Part shown: positions 61,186-64,000 of the stretch, piece after piece
Numbering within the stretch: the first letter of the stretch is position 1
Layout: each line of letters opens with the position of its first letter
NCBI RefSeq assembly: GCF_008079445.1
Contig: NZ_VRYH01000001.1
Location: 62,001 to 126,000, forward strand
DNA length: 64,000 bases
Direction of reading: 5' to 3'
From: Aidingimonas lacisalsi
Lineage (GTDB): Bacteria > Pseudomonadota > Gammaproteobacteria > Pseudomonadales > Halomonadaceae
Position numbers and translations under genes: made by a program
The notes under the pieces: model-generated
The model's input: only the letters and a program-made list of their open reading frames with translations
What the model was told of the DNA's origin: nothing
Database searches by the model: none

Positions 61186-64000
61186 CGGTTGAGCCCCGCG
61201 TCTGCGGGGATCAGCTCGCGTACACTGTCGATCATGGCTTCCGCGTCGGTTGAGCCCCGCGTCTGCGGGGATCAGGTACTGCAGGAAGACCAGCCCCTCG
61301 AAATGGGCGGTTGAGCCCCGCGTCTGCGGGGATCAGGCAGCCATTCGGCAAGGAGCTGCGCCTGATTGCGGTTGAGCCCCGCGTCTGCGGGGATCAGCGC
61401 AAGGACACGGCTAAGAAAATGGGCATCGACGGTTGAGCCCCGCGTCTGCGGGGATCAGCGCCGAAATGCCGCCAGATACAGGCATCCAGACGGTTGAGCC
61501 CCGCGTCTGCGGGGATCAGACCGGGGCGTGTTCGTGAAGCAACGCGGCAACCGGTTGAGCCCCGCGTCTGCGGGGATCAGGGAAAACACCGATAAGCCCG
61601 GTGCCTGCGCGGCGGTTGAGCCCCGCGTCTGCGGGGATCAGACAAAGTCGGTATATCAGGTAGGTTTCGTCTACGGTTGAGCCCCGCGTCTGCGGGGATC
61701 AGTTTTTGACGTATCCCGGTGCCACCTGCTCTACCGGTTGAGCCCCGCGTCTGCGGGGATCAGGTGCATCGCCCGCACCTGGTCGACGCTATAGCCGGTT
61801 GAGCCCCGCGTCTGCGGGGATCAGCGTCGAGAACGGTTTTTATGATGGCTCTGGACCGGTTGAGCCCCGCGTCTGCGGGGATCAGGAAGACATGATCCAG
61901 CAGGAGTACTACTGTAGCGGTTGAGCCCCGCGTCTGCGGGGATCAGCAGCCCCAGATAGGGGCGCGCCGGAATGGTCACGGTTGAGCCCCGCGTCTGCGG
62001 GGATCAGCCACCTAACGCTGTCGCCACCGCTGGCGCTACCGGTTGAGCCCCGCGTCTGCGGGGATCAGAGACAGCCTAGACAGGCGGTTATTTCACCTGC
62101 CGGTTGAGCCCCGCGTCTGCGGGGATCAGTCCGTTGTCGGTGTGGCCGTGCTGATCGGCATCGGTTGAGCCCCGCGTCTGCGGGGATCAGTTCGGGGCCT
62201 CCATATCTGTGGTGGATCCATACGGTTGAGCCCCGCGTCTGCGGGGATCAGATGCCTTCAGGAAGATCGGATCCATCCGGAAGCGGTTGAGCCCCGCGTC
62301 TGCGGGGATCAGTGCTGTTTGATCGCCAGCTTCTTCACCTCGTACGGTTGAGCCCCGCGTCTGCGGGGATCAGGTTATCGGCACCCTACGCTTGGCAGCC
62401 GAGCGCGGTTGAGCCCCGCGTCTGCGGGGATCAGGTGATGTGCTAGAGGCGTAAAGAGGGTAGCCACGGTTGAGCCCCGCGTCTGCGGGGATCAGTGGCT
62501 GCAGAGCAATCGTGGTGATGTCGAGGACGGTTGAGCCCCGCGTCTGCGGGGATCAGGAGGTCATCTTGCGCGTCGAGCGCTCGACGTCCGGTTGAGCCCC
62601 GCGTCTGCGGGGATCAGTCCGACAAGTTCCTCGGAGTGTCCAAATGAGCCGGTTGAGCCCCGCGTCTGCGGGGATCAGCCTCCACCACTCAGCTTGTACA
62701 GGGCAATGAACGGTTGAGCCCCGCGTCTGCGGGGATCAGGCTATAGCCATCCGGCCACACGAAAAGGTCATCGGTTGAGCCCCGCGTCTGCGGGGATCAG
62801 ATTTTCACCGCATCGGGAAACCGGCTCCGTCGCGGTTGAGCCCCGCGTCTGCGGGGATCAGAATCCAGTTGAAGTTCGCGTTGGCGTTGCCACCGGTTGA
62901 GCCCCGCGTCTGCGGGGATCAGGACTGGCGGGGCTCTTTACCTGCGCCGCTGTGCGGTTGAGCCCCGCGTCTGCGGGGATCAGGAGAGACTGAGGCCGCC
63001 GAAGTTATAGGCCGGCGGTTGAGCCCCGCGTCTGCGGGGATCAGACCGCCTGTTGAACCTTCGTATCCTGCAGTAGCGGTTGAGCCCCGCGTCTGCGGGG
63101 ATCAGCACCGCGATGCCTGCGCACTGGCTATGGTTGACCGGTTGAGCCCCGCGTCTGCGGGGATCAGTGTTGGGTGGTGGTTTTTAGCTGGACGGCCACC
63201 GGTTGAGCCCCGCGTCTGCGGGGATCAGGACATCCATCGCATTCGAGAGCGTAGCCAGACCGGTTGAGCCCCGCGTCTGCGGGGATCAGAGGATGAGTAC
63301 ACATGGCAGATTCAATTCAGCCGGTTGAGCCCCGCGTCTGCGGGGATCAGCCGTTACGGGCGTCTTCGAGGATCTTGGATCGCGGTTGAGCCCCGCGTCT
63401 GCGGGGATCAGAACTATCTGATTAACTCTGACGGAAATGCAGACGGTTGAGCCCCGCGTCTGCGGGGATCAGTTATCAGGAAGTCTTCCCGGCGAACGCA
63501 CTAGCGGTTGAGCCCCGCGTCTGCGGGGATCAGTTGTAAACACTTTCGATGAACTCAGGAGGATACGGTTGAGCCCCGCGTCTGCGGGGATCAGTCTACG
63601 CGCGGTTGTCCAGCGTTAGCGCCGTGCGGTTGAGCCCCGCGTCTGCGGGGATCAGGTCGACTTGGCAGGGCCATTGCAAGGCACTGACGGTTGAGCCCCG
63701 CGTCTGCGGGGATCAGGATATGGAGATGCATCCGACTCGCAATGGTGGCGGTTGAGCCCCGCGTCTGCGGGGATCAGGTGGCCGGAAACCAGTGCGGCAT
63801 GATCAACATCGGTTGAGCCCCGCGTCTGCGGGGATCAGCTTCGAGAGCGGAACAATCTCGGCGGTCGTGACGGTTGAGCCCCGCGTCTGCGGGGATCAGA
63901 GACCCATCATCGATATACGTCTCAACAAACACGGTTGAGCCCCGCGTCTGCGGGGATCAGAGCGCCGGACACCGTGACGCGCCAGTAACGGGCGGTTGAG

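Larger units (their letters stand above)
61003..64000 (-). CRISPR. Type I-E CRISPR array, 49 complete repeats and one partial
   Basis: 29-base repeats alternate with 32-base spacers at a 61-base period from 61003; the last repeat (from 63993) is cut by the window edge. That gives 49 full repeats, a partial 50th and 49 spacers, of which one (63106-63138) is 33 bases. Read on the minus strand, each repeat has CCCCGC-AGAC-GCGGGG, a 6-bp stem with 4-base loop, then CTCAACCG, an 8-base tail ending ACCG like the Cas6e-processed handle of E. coli type I-E. This sets the direction: transcription runs right to left and the leader lies beyond base 64000. Cas genes are not in the window. Confidence 0.97.

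Noticed and set aside
63019-63267. Open frame within the CRISPR array (repeated VEPRVCGDQ)
   Set aside because: It is translated repeats and spacers; the array is non-coding.

Overview
The window looks like chromosomal DNA of a halophilic gammaproteobacterium, most likely of the Halomonas / Chromohalobacter group (Halomonadaceae). This is an inference from gene content: a GC-rich genome, many acidic periplasmic proteins, several TRAP and tripartite tricarboxylate transporters, the glnA - DUF4124 protein - ntrB - ntrC order, and a type I-E CRISPR repeat. No rRNA, tRNA, insertion sequence or prophage was seen, and every main gene looks intact; only the first (left edge) and the CRISPR array (right edge) are cut by the window.

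Layout. (1) 1-6649: a sugar-acid module with the end of a PfkB kinase, a GhrB-type 2-ketoacid reductase, a LacI regulator, a TRAP transporter (DctP, DctQ, DctM) and a YieH-like HAD phosphatase. Two near-identical palindromes suggest LacI control of both the regulator and the transporter. (2) 6656-11408: an oxidative D-xylose module with a Caulobacter-type xylose dehydrogenase, an SMP-30 lactonase, a sugar/proton symporter and a divergent ROK repressor, with a clear ROK-type operator in front of the dehydrogenase. (3) 11433-21098: a hexuronate / hexonate module on the minus strand with a GntR/FCD regulator, an RspA-type mannonate dehydratase, an RspB-like zinc dehydrogenase, a second TRAP transporter, UxuB and UxuA, followed on the plus strand by a second YieH-like phosphatase. 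(4) 21174-27076: housekeeping and small genes: YciH, a YbaY-like lipoprotein, an aldo/keto reductase, a sirtuin, a membrane NERD protein, RNase T2 and a dGTPase-like protein. (5) 27147-32352: TctABC transporter, CaiB-type CoA transferase and HMG-CoA lyase-like enzyme, perhaps a 3-hydroxy-3-methylglutarate route. (6) 32491-37273: nitrogen regulation (ntrC, ntrB, DUF4124 protein, glnA), with sigma-54 promoters and NtrC sites readable before both ntrB and glnA. (7) 37870-41405: a small glycosyltransferase, a polysaccharide deacetylase and TypA/BipA. (8) 41595-46843: an RND efflux operon with its own TetR regulator, then a small hypothetical gene. (9) 47098-52179: a Liv-type ABC transporter with a convergent binding-protein gene and a 13-bp bidirectional terminator between them. 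(10) 52362-54431: an exported dienelactone-hydrolase-like protein, a C45 acyltransferase and a small hypothetical. (11) 54579-58809: a run of YdcF, GtrA, sulfotransferase, glycosyltransferase and DUF2334 deacetylase genes, the last four joined by 4-base overlaps, which looks like a compact system for a sulfated surface glycan or glycolipid. (12) 58802-60776: TspO and an APC amino-acid permease. (13) 61003-64000: a type I-E CRISPR array with 49 complete repeats, a partial 50th and 49 spacers.

The array reads on the minus strand. Degenerate repeats lie at the left (leader-distal) end, so the leader, and usually the cas genes, should lie to the right of the window. One spacer occurs twice, exactly eleven units apart. 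I found no clear new defence system inside the window. The least conventional loci are the sulfotransferase / GtrA / glycosyltransferase cluster, the CoA-transferase / lyase / TctABC cluster and the paired sugar-acid modules that each carry a YieH-like phosphatase.
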